A stretch of DNA of 21,248 nt from Lachnospiraceae bacterium (GCA_009911175.1 QXWX01000109.1:1-21248), one strand, 5' to 3'. Positions 13,016 to 19,890 are shown, numbered from the stretch's first letter. Made by a program: numbers and translations. Notes: a model not told the origin generated them from the sequence alone.

Positions 13016-14251
13016 ATGGCAAAAGCAAGAAAAGACCATAGAGGGAGAGCTTTACGGAAAGGGGAAATCCAACGCAAGGATAAATCATATATGTATACCT
13101 ATACTGATCCTTATGGAAAAAGGCGGTATATATATGCGAATGATTTAGTAGAGCTTAGGGAAAAAGAAAAGCGGCTGATGAAAGACCAGCTTGACGGTCT
13201 AGATGTATATGCGGCAGGAAATGCCGATTTGAATTTTGTTTTTGACAGGTATATTACTACAAAAACAGAGTTAAGGCGGACAACCTACACAAATTACACC
13301 TATATGTATGACCGATTTGTAAGGAATGAGTTCGGGAAACGGAAGATTGGGACGATTAAGTATTCAGATGTGTTGTATTTCTATTATCATCTGTTAAATG
13401 AAAGGGGGATGCAGATTAACACTCTTGAAACAATCCATACCGTCCTCCACCCAACATTTCAGCTTGCAGTGCGGGATGACATCATCAGAAACAATCCGAG
13501 CGATGGTGTGATGGCTCAAATCAAGAAGAAGCCGGGAAAAAATCATGGTGTACGCCATGCCCTCACACTGGATCAGCAGAGAGCCTTTATGGACTACACA
13601 GCCAAAAGCCCGGTATATTGCCATTGGACACCGTTCTTTACAGTATTGTTAGGAACAGGGTGCAGGATTGGTGAAGCAATCGGCTTGAGGTGGGAGGATA
13701 TAGATTTTGCAAAGAGGACAATCAGCATAAACCATAGTGTTACTTATTATCCCCGGCGAAATGATACTACAAAATGTGAGTTTGGAGTATCCCTCCCGAA
13801 AACAGAAGCGGGTATCCGCACGATTCCAATGATGGACGCAGTATACGAAGCGTTTCAGGAAGAATACAGCGAGCAGAAAGAAGAAGGTTTCAATACTACG
13901 GTAATTGACGGAATGACAGGCTTTATTTTCAGCAACCGATTTGGAAATCTTCATAATCCACAAGCTGTAAACAGGGCAATCAAGCGGATATACGAATCGT
14001 ACAATGCAGAGGAAGTGTTAAATGCTAAAAAAGAAAAAAGGCAGCCAGTCATAATACCTCACTTCTCATGCCACCATTTAAGGCATACCTTTTGTACAAG
14101 GTTCTGCGAGAAGGAAACAAATGTGAAAGTGATACAGGCAATTATGGGACACGCCAATATTGAAACAACGATGGACATATATGCCGAAGTCACTGACATG
14201 AAGAAACAGGAAGCAATACAAAATTTATCACGCAATCTTGATGTATTTTAG
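13016..14251 (+). CDS. int: Tyrosine integrase of the Tn916/Tn1549 family
   Basis: 411 residues with AAAGGAG 5 nt before the ATG. The N-terminal AP2-like arm-binding domain (about 5-45: RKDHRGRALRKGEIQRKD, YTYTDPYGKRRYIYA) is that of Tn916 Int. A SAM-like core-binding domain (about 70-170) and the catalytic domain follow. Catalytic residues are all present: R217 (GCRIGEA), K262, H353 and R356 (HHLRH), H379 (GHANIETT) and nucleophile Y389 (DIYAEV). It should integrate and excise the element at the core sites described at 14324-14333 and 14453-14462. Its gene ends 44 bp before the first arm-type repeat, as expected at a right end. Confidence 0.95.
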   Translation: MAKARKDHRGRALRKGEIQRKDKSYMYTYTDPYGKRRYIYANDLVELREKEKRLMKDQLDGLDVYAAGNADLNFVFDRYITTKTELRRTTYTNYTYMYDRFVRNEFGKRKIGTIKYSDVLYFYYHLLNERGMQINTLETIHTVLHPTFQLAVRDDIIRNNPSDGVMAQIKKKPGKNHGVRHALTLDQQRAFMDYTAKSPVYCHWTPFFTVLLGTGCRIGEAIGLRWEDIDFAKRTISINHSVTYYPRRNDTTKCEFGVSLPKTEAGIRTIPMMDAVYEAFQEEYSEQKEEGFNTTVIDGMTGFIFSNRFGNLHNPQAVNRAIKRIYESYNAEEVLNAKKEKRQPVIIPHFSCHHLRHTFCTRFCEKETNVKVIQAIMGHANIETTMDIYAEVTDMKKQEAIQNLSRNLDVF

Positions 14252-14294
14252 GAAAGAGTCCGAAACGGATAAGTGAGTACAGCAAATTGTGTGG

Positions 14295-14333
14295 TTTACA
14301 ACAAATTTACATCAAATTTGAAGTTTTACTGGT
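14295..14333. other. Right attachment end of the left-hand ICE
   Basis: Two adjacent 11-bp direct repeats TTTAC-N2-CAAA (14295-14305, 14306-14316), 7 bp, then core TTTTACTGGT (14324-14333). The repeats would be arm sites for the Int N-terminal domain and the core the catalytic-domain site. The strand-exchange (coupling) bases would be just to the right (AGAATA). Confidence 0.7.
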
Positions 14334-14452
14334 AGAATAACACATCATAACGAAGTGTTGAATTGTAAGAGAAAAGCGGAGATAAGCGGTTATGAATAAT
14401 AATGAAGTAACTCGATTGCCTTTCCCGACAATGAAAACTTTGGGTAAAGAAA
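14334..14452. other. Intervening DNA between two ICE ends
   Basis: About 119 bp bounded by the two inverted cores. It has no resemblance to the flanking arm repeats. Its only coding potential is a short frame beginning at 14392. It is probably a residue of the host locus or of an older element trapped between two insertions. Confidence 0.5.
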
Positions 14453-14460
14453 ACCAGTAA
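14392..14460 (+). pseudogene. Possible N-terminus of a gene interrupted by the right-hand ICE
   Basis: ATG at 14392 with GGAG about 10 nt upstream begins MNNNEVTRLPFPTMKTLGKE. The frame then enters the ICE end, which supplies the TAA at 14458-14460. A decent RBS and protein-like composition suggest the first 20 or so codons of a real gene cut by the insertion. I do not recognise the protein. Confidence 0.35.
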
Positions 14461-14550
14461 AATCAAGGGTTTCAGCGATTTTGAGTTGCGATTTACTACA
14501 AATTTACTACAAATTTGCTACGCATAATACGGAATAATACTTGATAATAC
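14453..14550. other. Left attachment end of the right-hand ICE
   Basis: Core ACCAGTAAAA (14453-14462), the exact inverted match of the other core. It is followed by direct repeats TTTACTACAAA (14492-14502, 14503-14513) and a degenerate third TTTGCTACGCA (14514-14524). Next, ATAATAC occurs three times at exactly 10-bp spacing (14524, 14534, 14544), which suggests a phased Xis or bending-protein site. Confidence 0.7.
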
Positions 14551-14587
14551 GTTTTGTGCGACATCTAATTTTAATATTTTGTACTTC

Positions 14588-14624
14588 AAGGACACTTTCC
14601 AAGTGAGAATTTGGGAGTGTCCTT
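14588..14624 (+). terminator. Attenuator-like terminator before the first ICE gene
   Basis: AAGGACACT / AGTGTCCTT (9 bp, 19-nt loop) with TTTT overlapping its end. The alternative hairpin CACTT-TCC-AAGTG (14593-14605) uses the same left-arm bases, so the two structures exclude each other. Confidence 0.65.
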
Positions 14625-14661
14625 TTGTTATGGTCAAAAAATAAAATTGGAGGTAGAGATA

Positions 14662-15180
14662 ATGAACAACACAGCGTTAAGAGCAGAGGCGCAGAGCGCC
14701 AACAACAAACACATGGTTTTTAACAGCGAGGAACATGAGAAGTTTTATTATGAGAAACTGGAGCAGGCGAGGTATCAGGACTGCTATCACAAGGCGTTGA
14801 TTTACATTCTCGGTATTTCAGAGGACACAAGGAATCATTTCAGCCAGATCTATGATATTAAGTCCGGGTTCATCAAGCCGGAGTGTCTGCACCAGGGCTG
14901 GCAGACAAGCGGCAGTGTCCGTGTAGTAAGGCTTGCCTTTAACCTTTACACAGACGGAACGCCGAGTGTTGATGATTATAAGCGCAAGGACGAGCAAATC
15001 AGAGAGTGCAGGGAATATTCGGTAAGTGATATTTTCTGCTGCGGCTATGCGATGTACTTCTGGCAGGGCATCAAGCTCCGTTATCCGGAATACTGCAAAA
15101 AGCAGAAGTCCATTGAGGAGATCCTTGCAGAAATGGAGAGGAAACGTGCTGAAAATTCGACTGATGGGAACGAAGAATGA
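14662..15180 (+). CDS. DUF6075-like conserved ICE protein
   Basis: 172 residues from the ATG 8 nt after GGAGGT. The sequence HMVFNSEEHEKFYYEKLEQAR, YHKALIYILGISEDTRNHF, IKPECLHQGWQTSGSVRVVRLAFNLY and FWQGIKLRYPEYC matches my memory of the DUF6075 family, which regularly opens the left end of Tn1549-like elements. No catalytic motif is visible and the function is unknown; a soluble cytoplasmic protein is expected because there is no signal or membrane segment. Its end overlaps the next small gene by 35 nt, so the two are translationally coupled. Confidence 0.75.
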   Translation: MNNTALRAEAQSANNKHMVFNSEEHEKFYYEKLEQARYQDCYHKALIYILGISEDTRNHFSQIYDIKSGFIKPECLHQGWQTSGSVRVVRLAFNLYTDGTPSVDDYKRKDEQIRECREYSVSDIFCCGYAMYFWQGIKLRYPEYCKKQKSIEEILAEMERKRAENSTDGNEE

Positions 15181-15328
15181 TATTAAGTGGTTCGAGAAGA
15201 TTCTGAAAAGACAGCCAAAAGTGGCTGTGACGGAAGTTTCAGAGATGTACCGGAACAAAGGTACAAACAGGTATTACCGGGCTTATGTGGAAGTGCAGAA
15301 AGCCAACATCAAAGAAAAATCTAACTAA
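15146..15328 (+). CDS. DUF3970-like small protein
   Basis: 60 residues with a GTG start 4 nt after GGAGAGG, overlapping the preceding gene. VLKIRLMGTKNDIKWFEKIL, VAVTEVSEMYRNKG, then YYRAYVEVQ is the compact beta-alpha-beta-beta pattern of the DUF3970 family found in ICEs next to ParA genes. Function unknown. The next gene begins 17 nt downstream behind CGGAGGA, so it is in the same operon as parA and parB. Confidence 0.7.
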   Translation: MLKIRLMGTKNDIKWFEKILKRQPKVAVTEVSEMYRNKGTNRYYRAYVEVQKANIKEKSN

Positions 15329-15345
15329 TACGGAGGAATAAAACC

Positions 15346-16131
15346 ATGTGTAAAATTATCGCAATCGCAAACCAGAAAGGCGGTGTCGGCAAGACCACCA
15401 CAACGAGTAACTTAGGGATTGGGCTGGCAAAACAGGGAAAAAGAGTTTTACTTATTGACGCAGACGCACAGGGGAGCCTGACCGCAAGCCTTGGCTTTAC
15501 GGAGCCTGACAAACTGGAAGTCACCCTTGCAAGCGTAATGGAAAAGGTTATCAACGATGAAGAAATGGAACCAGGCTACGGTATCTTAAAGCACGAAGAA
15601 GGGATTGACCTGATGCCGGGGAACATTGAGCTGTCCGGTCTGGAGGTTTCCCTTGTGAACGTGATGAGCAGAGAAATCATGATGCGCTCTTATATGGACA
15701 TGGTAAAGGAACAGTACGATTATATCCTGATTGACTGTATGCCCTCGCTTGGCATGATTACCATAAATGCCTTTGCCTGTGCGGACAGCATACTGATACC
15801 CGTACAGGCCGCATACCTGCCCGTGAAAGGTCTGGAACAGCTTATTAAGACCATAGGCAAGGTAAAGCGGCAGATCAATCCCAAACTGGAGATAGAGGGT
15901 ATTCTGCTGACAATGGTAGACAACCGTACTAATTATGCGAGGGATATTACAGCGCTGCTTATTGAAACGTATGGGAGCAGGGTACGGATATTTGAGAACA
16001 GCATACCGATGTCGGTAAGGGCTGCGGAAACTTCTGCGGAAGGTGTCAGCATCTACCAGCATGACCCGAAAGGCAGGGTTGCGGGCGCATACCAGTCTTT
16101 GACGGAGGAGGTGCTTGGTAATGGGCAGTAG
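15346..16131 (+). CDS. parA: ParA-type partition ATPase
   Basis: 261 residues. Deviant Walker A KGGVGKTTT (11-19), A' box LLIDADAQGSLTASLG, Walker B YDYILIDCMPSLG and the conserved late motif IPVQAAYLPVKGL are all present, so this is an active ParA/Soj-family ATPase. In Tn1549-like ICEs it is encoded with ParB and a RepA_N initiator, which suggests stabilisation of the excised, replicating circle. The gene overlaps parB by 11 nt. Confidence 0.95.
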   Translation: MCKIIAIANQKGGVGKTTTTSNLGIGLAKQGKRVLLIDADAQGSLTASLGFTEPDKLEVTLASVMEKVINDEEMEPGYGILKHEEGIDLMPGNIELSGLEVSLVNVMSREIMMRSYMDMVKEQYDYILIDCMPSLGMITINAFACADSILIPVQAAYLPVKGLEQLIKTIGKVKRQINPKLEIEGILLTMVDNRTNYARDITALLIETYGSRVRIFENSIPMSVRAAETSAEGVSIYQHDPKGRVAGAYQSLTEEVLGNGQ

Positions 16132-16996
16132 GGCAGGGAGCGCATCAAAAGTCAAACTGAACAGCTTTGACGATTTATTTGGCGGTGCGGAAAATACAGC
16201 AGGGGAGCAGATTATCCATGTGAAACTGACTGATTTACATACATTCAAAGGACACCCTTTCCGTGTCCTGGATGATGAAAAGATGGAAGAAACTACGGAG
16301 AGTATCAGCAGGTACGGTGTGCTTGTGCCAGGGCTTGCAAGACCAAGGGAAGGCGGCGGCTATGAGATCATAGCCGGACACCGGAGGAAACGGGGTTCTG
16401 AAAGGGCAGGACTGGACACGATGCCCGTCATTGTCAGGAATTATACGGACGATGAAGCCACGATAATCATGGTGGATTCCAATATCCAGAGAGAGGATAT
16501 TTTACCGAGTGAAAAAGCAAGGGCTTATGCCATGAAGTACGAAGCGATGAAGCATCAGGGCAGCAAAGGCGGCAGTACCCTTGACGAAGTGGGGGAAGCT
16601 GCCGGGGAGAGCGGGAAGACGGTACAGAGGTATGTATGGCTTGCAAGGCTTTCTGATGGTCTGCTTGACATGGTGGATAAGAAAAAGATAGGGATAGCGC
16701 AGGGCGTGGACATTTCTTTCCTGTCCGATGAAGCCCAGCAGTGGGTATCTGCTACCTTAGAGGAAACAGGGGCGGGAGTGAACGCTTCCCAATCGGCAAA
16801 GCTGAAGGAATATGGCAAAAGCGGCGAGCTTACGCCTGCAATGGTAAGGCTTATATTGACAGAGGAAAAACCGAAAGAAAGAAAAGTGACAATCAAAGGC
16901 GATAAGATCAGCAGATATTTTCCAGAGGATTATTCCAATGACGATATAGAAGGTGTCATTCTTGAGCTTTTGGAGGAGTGGCAGAGGAAACAGTGA
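16121..16996 (+). CDS. parB: ParB-type partition protein
   Basis: 291 residues from ATG 16121, which overlaps the parA stop and has GGAGGAGG upstream. The ParB N-terminal domain (about 32-125) carries the nucleotide-binding motif GHRRKRGSE (86-94) and the NIQRED motif (121-126). The central helix-turn-helix region (about 140-230) includes DEVGEAAGESGKTVQRYVWLARL. The C-terminus is a short acidic helix for dimerisation. It should load on parS-like sites; no convincing parS was seen in the window. The initiator gene starts 14 nt later. Confidence 0.93.
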   Translation: MGSRAGSASKVKLNSFDDLFGGAENTAGEQIIHVKLTDLHTFKGHPFRVLDDEKMEETTESISRYGVLVPGLARPREGGGYEIIAGHRRKRGSERAGLDTMPVIVRNYTDDEATIIMVDSNIQREDILPSEKARAYAMKYEAMKHQGSKGGSTLDEVGEAAGESGKTVQRYVWLARLSDGLLDMVDKKKIGIAQGVDISFLSDEAQQWVSATLEETGAGVNASQSAKLKEYGKSGELTPAMVRLILTEEKPKERKVTIKGDKISRYFPEDYSNDDIEGVILELLEEWQRKQ

Positions 16997-17009
16997 AGGA
17001 GGCGGTAAA

Positions 17010-18074
17010 ATGGGCGAGCCATTGAAATTTGATTATTACTATGGCATTGAAGCAGAACAGTTTTCTTTTTACCGTGTTCCCCGCCTGTTGATCAAAGACG
17101 AGCGTTTCAAGGGGCTTAGCAGCGATGCTAAGCTCCTGTATGGATTGATGCTTGACAGGATGTCGCTGTCGATGAAAAATGGGTGGCTGGATGATGAAAA
17201 TAGAGCATATATTATCTATGCTGTGGAGAACATCATGGAAGATTTGGGATGCTCGAAACCTACCTGCATAAAGGTCATTAAGGAGCTGGATGCAGATAAC
17301 GGGATTGGGTTGATAGAGAAAAAACGCAGGGGGCTTGGAAAACCGGATATCATTTATGTGAAAAATTTTGCGTCTGTGCCGGAAAAAGAGAGTGAAGAAA
17401 AGCCTGCAAACGCTGATGTTTCCACAGAAGTAAAAAATCTTTACTTCAAGAAGGAAAGAAATTTGACTTCTGGAAGTAAAGAAACTGAACTTCAGCAAGT
17501 AAAAGAATCTGACTTCAAGAGGGAAAATAATTTGACTTCTGGAAGTAAAGAAACTGGACTTCAAGAAGTAAAAGAATTTGCCCCTAGTTATAACAATACT
17601 AACTATAACAATCAGAACTATACGGATATAAGTTATCCTAATCCTATCAATCTATCCGTGGGAAAAGATGATGTGATTGATGGGATGGATGAAACAAGCG
17701 CATATATGGCACTGATCCGTGATAATCTGGAATATGAACACCACATGAAATATGAACAGTATGGAGAAAGGGAGATGTATGAGGAAATCTACGAAACAGT
17801 CTGCGATGTGGTCTGTGTAAAGCGCAGGACAATCCGCATCAATGGGGAAGATTACCCTTATGAGCTTGTAAAATCCCGGTTTCTGAAACTGAACAGCGGC
17901 CATGTGGCGTATGTCATGGACTGCATGAAAAATACGGTCACAAAGATTACCAATATCAGGGCGTATCTGATTACAGCCCTCTATAATGCTCCCTCAACCA
18001 TGAGCCACTACTACCAGCAGGAAGTACAGCATGATATGTATGGCGGAGGGTGGGCAGAAAAAGGGATTACTTAA
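17010..18074 (+). CDS. repA: RepA_N-type replication initiator with internal iterons
   Basis: 354 residues, RBS AAGGAGG 6 nt before the ATG. The N-terminal RepA_N winged-helix domain (about 15-120) reads FSFYRVPRLLIKDERFKGLSSDAKLLYGLMLDRM, then the second helix set SKPTCIKVIKELD and wing RRGLGKPDIIYVKNF. A low-complexity linker (about 135-220) is encoded by seven 23-bp DNA repeats and an Asn/Tyr-rich stretch. The C-terminal domain (about 230-345, DUF6017-like) ends LITALYNAPSTMSHYY. In RepA_N plasmids the origin lies inside the rep gene, which fits the repeats here. It probably drives autonomous replication of the excised ICE. Confidence 0.92.
   Translation: MGEPLKFDYYYGIEAEQFSFYRVPRLLIKDERFKGLSSDAKLLYGLMLDRMSLSMKNGWLDDENRAYIIYAVENIMEDLGCSKPTCIKVIKELDADNGIGLIEKKRRGLGKPDIIYVKNFASVPEKESEEKPANADVSTEVKNLYFKKERNLTSGSKETELQQVKESDFKRENNLTSGSKETGLQEVKEFAPSYNNTNYNNQNYTDISYPNPINLSVGKDDVIDGMDETSAYMALIRDNLEYEHHMKYEQYGEREMYEEIYETVCDVVCVKRRTIRINGEDYPYELVKSRFLKLNSGHVAYVMDCMKNTVTKITNIRAYLITALYNAPSTMSHYYQQEVQHDMYGGGWAEKGIT
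17420..17580 (+). repeat. Seven 23-bp iterons inside repA, the likely replication origin
   Basis: The motif ACTTC begins at 17443, 17466, 17489, 17512, 17535 and 17558, every time exactly 23 bp apart, with a degenerate seventh unit at 17420. Unit consensus is about ACTTCNNGAAGTAAARRAAHYTG, with an internal ACTTC-N2-GAAGT dyad in the better copies. Because 23 is not a multiple of three the units are read in all three frames, so conservation is at the DNA level. Confidence 0.85.
17581..17650 (+). other. AT-rich segment next to the iterons, candidate unwinding element
   Basis: Immediately after the last iteron the sequence becomes AT-rich, with repeated TAACAAT and AACTATA words encoding an Asn/Tyr-rich linker. 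Iterons followed by an AT-rich stretch are the usual layout of an origin. Confidence 0.45.
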
Positions 18075-18080
18075 CAAACT

Positions 18081-18099
18081 TCTGGACACAATGTCCAGA
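18081..18099. repeat. Intercistronic palindrome, copy 1
   Basis: TCTGGACACAATGTCCAGA, 7 nt after the repA stop, followed by GGTGGAAA. It differs from copies 2 and 3 by two central bases. Confidence 0.75.
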
Positions 18100-18159
18100 G
18101 GTGGAAAAATTTTTAAATGACGTGTATGATACTGCTATGGACAGGAAACGGAGGAACAC

Positions 18160-18528
18160 ATGGAGAAAAAAGCATATATTACGGAGGAAGAACAGGAAAA
18201 GTGCCGAAGGGTGGCAGATGCCTTTGCAGAGCTTGAAGATGTGGATGTTGTGGTGGTCGATGTTGGCAGATACGGCTTCGTTAAACTGCAATATTACACA
18301 CCACCGACTGGCTTTGAAAATGACTTTACTTTCACGGACAGCATGAAATTGTTTGATGATTTGTGGGAAGAATGGCTGCATACGCAACTTGTCATGCTGG
18401 CAAAGGAAATGAAGATAGATGATGTTGACTATGATGATATTTTCAAACATCTGTCAGAAGAAAAGCAAAATGAGCTTGGAAACAGGAAACAGTATTTCTC
18501 AAAACTGGCGGGAATAGAAAACAAATAA
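18160..18528 (+). CDS. Conserved-looking ICE protein of unknown function
   Basis: 122 residues, GGAGG 5 nt before the ATG. Acidic, soluble, no signal or membrane segment. The first part (EEEQEKCRRVADAFAELEDVDVVVVDVGRYGFVKLQYY) looks like helix-strand-turn-strand and the last third is helical (WLHTQLVMLAKEMKIDDVDYDDIFKHLSEEKQNEL). I do not recognise a family. It follows repA after a palindrome and ends before a hairpin-rich gap and terminator, so it closes the replication operon. Confidence 0.75.
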   Translation: MEKKAYITEEEQEKCRRVADAFAELEDVDVVVVDVGRYGFVKLQYYTPPTGFENDFTFTDSMKLFDDLWEEWLHTQLVMLAKEMKIDDVDYDDIFKHLSEEKQNELGNRKQYFSKLAGIENK

Positions 18529-18561
18529 GCCTGCCAAAATGTGGTGGGTGGCACTTTCGAG

Positions 18562-18638
18562 CCTTGTTGGAAGTGTGATTATCTTTTCAATTACACTTCC
18601 GGCAAGGTTTCCAGAGGTACGGAGGTGGAAGACCTCTG
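18562..18638. repeat. Two hairpins in the gap after the replication operon
   Basis: CCTTGTTGGAAGTGT / ACACTTCCGGCAAGG is a 15-bp stem (two G-U pairs) with a 16-nt loop (18562-18607). CAGAGGT / ACCTCTG (18612-18638) follows at once. The gap 18529-18754 holds no gene. Large stems here might be a single-strand origin, an oriT-like structure or an RNA element; none can be chosen from sequence alone. Confidence 0.5.
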
Positions 18639-18671
18639 TCCTAAAAAAACTAAATATGGGAACAGCGTAAG

Positions 18672-18710
18672 GGCGGTTATGGATCAGTAGATTTATAACT
18701 GCCTTTTTTT
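18672..18710 (+). terminator. Rho-independent terminator
   Basis: GGCGGTTAT / ATAACTGCC (9 bp with one G-U pair, 14-nt loop) followed by T7. It separates the parAB-repA operon from the next gene block. Confidence 0.88.
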
Positions 18711-18754
18711 ATTGCTTCCGGTCAATGGTACAGGGAAGCGGAAAGGAGATAACT

Positions 18755-19420
18755 ATGGAATCCTTACGGGATGTAAAAAGGGCAATGGAACGGGAGATAA
18801 AAAAGGGGAGCTGTCCGCTTAAGTTTGACAGGCTGGAGTTTGGCGGCGCACCTTTTCAGATCATCACATCAGAGGAAAAGCTGGATGAAGTGCTTGCCTA
18901 TCTGCTGAGAGTAAAGTCTTTCCGGCAGTTTGCAGAAAAGACCATAATCAACAACGTATATATGGATTTGGATATGCTCTGCAGAAAGCCGCAGTTTAAG
19001 CGTACCCATTCCATTTTAGAACGGGAGGGGATTTATGCAAGGGTACAGAAGTACAAAAAGCGGTTACAGCTGGATTATGACAGCGGGCTTTGTCTGGAAA
19101 CGGTGCAGTGCCTCTTTACGCTTCCGGAGGGGGAAGCAGAAAAATACCGGATGATTTATGACGGAAAGGAAACGTATGCCTTTATCATGTCAAACAAATA
19201 TATCCTCGGTCTGTTTACCTGGTGTGAAGCTGCAAGGAAATCCGCTGTTATGGATGGGGCGGAGTACAGACACCTTTCAGAGCAGGAGCAGAAGATTATG
19301 CTGCTTGACGGAGTGGGGGATGTGCTGTTTCAGGCATTATTGCTTGATGATGTGGAGTATGAGGGAAATCAGTTATGTGCCAATCTCCACACAATCTATT
19401 GTTTCAATGAAAAGCGGTAA
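18755..19420 (+). CDS. Conserved-looking ICE protein of unknown function
   Basis: 221 residues from the ATG 6 nt after AAAGGAG; an earlier in-frame ATG (18725) lacks a good RBS. Soluble, mixed alpha/beta, basic first third (KRAMEREIKKGSCPLKFDRLEFGGAPFQII), no recognisable motif, no signal peptide. It is the first gene after a strong terminator, and no clear promoter hexamers are seen. Its stop codon directly adjoins the second intercistronic palindrome. A role in ICE replication or transfer is only implied by position between repA and the coupling-protein genes. Confidence 0.75.
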   Translation: MESLRDVKRAMEREIKKGSCPLKFDRLEFGGAPFQIITSEEKLDEVLAYLLRVKSFRQFAEKTIINNVYMDLDMLCRKPQFKRTHSILEREGIYARVQKYKKRLQLDYDSGLCLETVQCLFTLPEGEAEKYRMIYDGKETYAFIMSNKYILGLFTWCEAARKSAVMDGAEYRHLSEQEQKIMLLDGVGDVLFQALLLDDVEYEGNQLCANLHTIYCFNEKR

Positions 19421-19422
19421 CC

Positions 19423-19441
19423 TCTGGACATGATGTCCAGA
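19423..19441. repeat. Intercistronic palindrome, copy 2
   Basis: TCTGGACATGATGTCCAGA, a perfect 19-bp palindrome 2 nt after a TAA stop. It is followed by AGTGGAAAGGAAG, which includes the RBS of the next gene. Confidence 0.8.
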
Positions 19442-19458
19442 AGTGGAAAGGAAGCAAA

Positions 19459-19890
19459 ATGGAAAGAAACGAATTTCAGAAAAAAGCGGTGGCTGCATTA
19501 TTAGGGAAAATAGCGGAAGCCTGTGGAAAAGCGGGGGTGAATCCAAGCATTACAGTTTCAACAAGAAAAAATGTCGCCTGTTTTCAGTTAAGGGGGCAGG
19601 GCAGCTCCATACAGGTTTCGGTAAAACATTCAGGGGAAATAAACTATTCATTCTCGGATATGCGTGGGGGCGGCAGCAAAAAGAAAATTTATTATGAGTT
19701 CTGTTTTAAAGACAGCCATGAGCGTATCATAGAGAAGTTTGCCGCTGATTTTGGCAGGCTCTATAAAGATTTCCTGATCGCTGATGGCCTGTGCGGGTTT
19801 ACCGGTATCCGTTTATCTTATGGAGCTGATACAGATATGGAATTAAAGGAATATGAGGACTATATCCGGAGAGATTGCCCGTCATATTAA
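19459..19890 (+). CDS. Conserved-looking ICE protein of unknown function
   Basis: 143 residues, RBS AAAGGAAG. The middle contains regular beta strands (PSITVSTRKNVACFQLRGQGSSIQVSVKHSGEINYSFSDMRGGG), then helices (ERIIEKFAADFGRLYKDFLIADG) and a strand-turn end. There is no catalytic motif, signal or membrane segment. The gene is framed on both sides by the same palindrome, so it looks like one unit in a modular operon. I cannot name the family. Confidence 0.72.
   Translation: MERNEFQKKAVAALLGKIAEACGKAGVNPSITVSTRKNVACFQLRGQGSSIQVSVKHSGEINYSFSDMRGGGSKKKIYYEFCFKDSHERIIEKFAADFGRLYKDFLIADGLCGFTGIRLSYGADTDMELKEYEDYIRRDCPSY

Larger units (their letters stand above)
10516..14333 (+). mobile_element. 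Right-end regulation and recombination module of a Tn916/Tn1549-type ICE
   Basis: Gene order XRE (minus), sigma-like, helix-turn-helix, excisionase, tyrosine integrase, then direct-repeat arm sites and a core site is the conserved right end of Tn916-superfamily elements. The ICE must extend leftwards. The efflux and peptide-resistance genes to the left occupy the position where such elements carry cargo (as vanB does in Tn1549), but no left end or transfer gene of this ICE is inside the window. Confidence 0.8.

Noticed and set aside
14324..14462. An excised-circle joint (attI) captured in the assembly
   Set aside because: The two inverted cores are 119 bp apart, far more than the 5-7 bp coupling sequence of Tn916-family circles. 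It remains possible only if the element's true ends differ from those identified.
15586..16248. Long minus-strand frame (220 codons) opposite parA/parB
   Set aside because: It lies entirely opposite strongly conserved ParA and ParB coding sequence, and its translation shows no family-like pattern.
16956..17564. Minus-strand frame of 202 codons opposite repA with apparent peptide repeats
   Set aside because: The repeats are the 23-bp iterons read on the other strand; no RBS, and composition is shadow-like.
17420..17580. A CRISPR array because of regular repeats
   Set aside because: Units are contiguous 23-mers without spacers and lie inside repA; they are iterons. No cas genes are present.
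18050..18346. Plus-strand 98-codon frame overlapping the end of repA and the 18160 gene
   Set aside because: Very basic, low-complexity shadow of two better frames; it crosses the palindrome and has no RBS.
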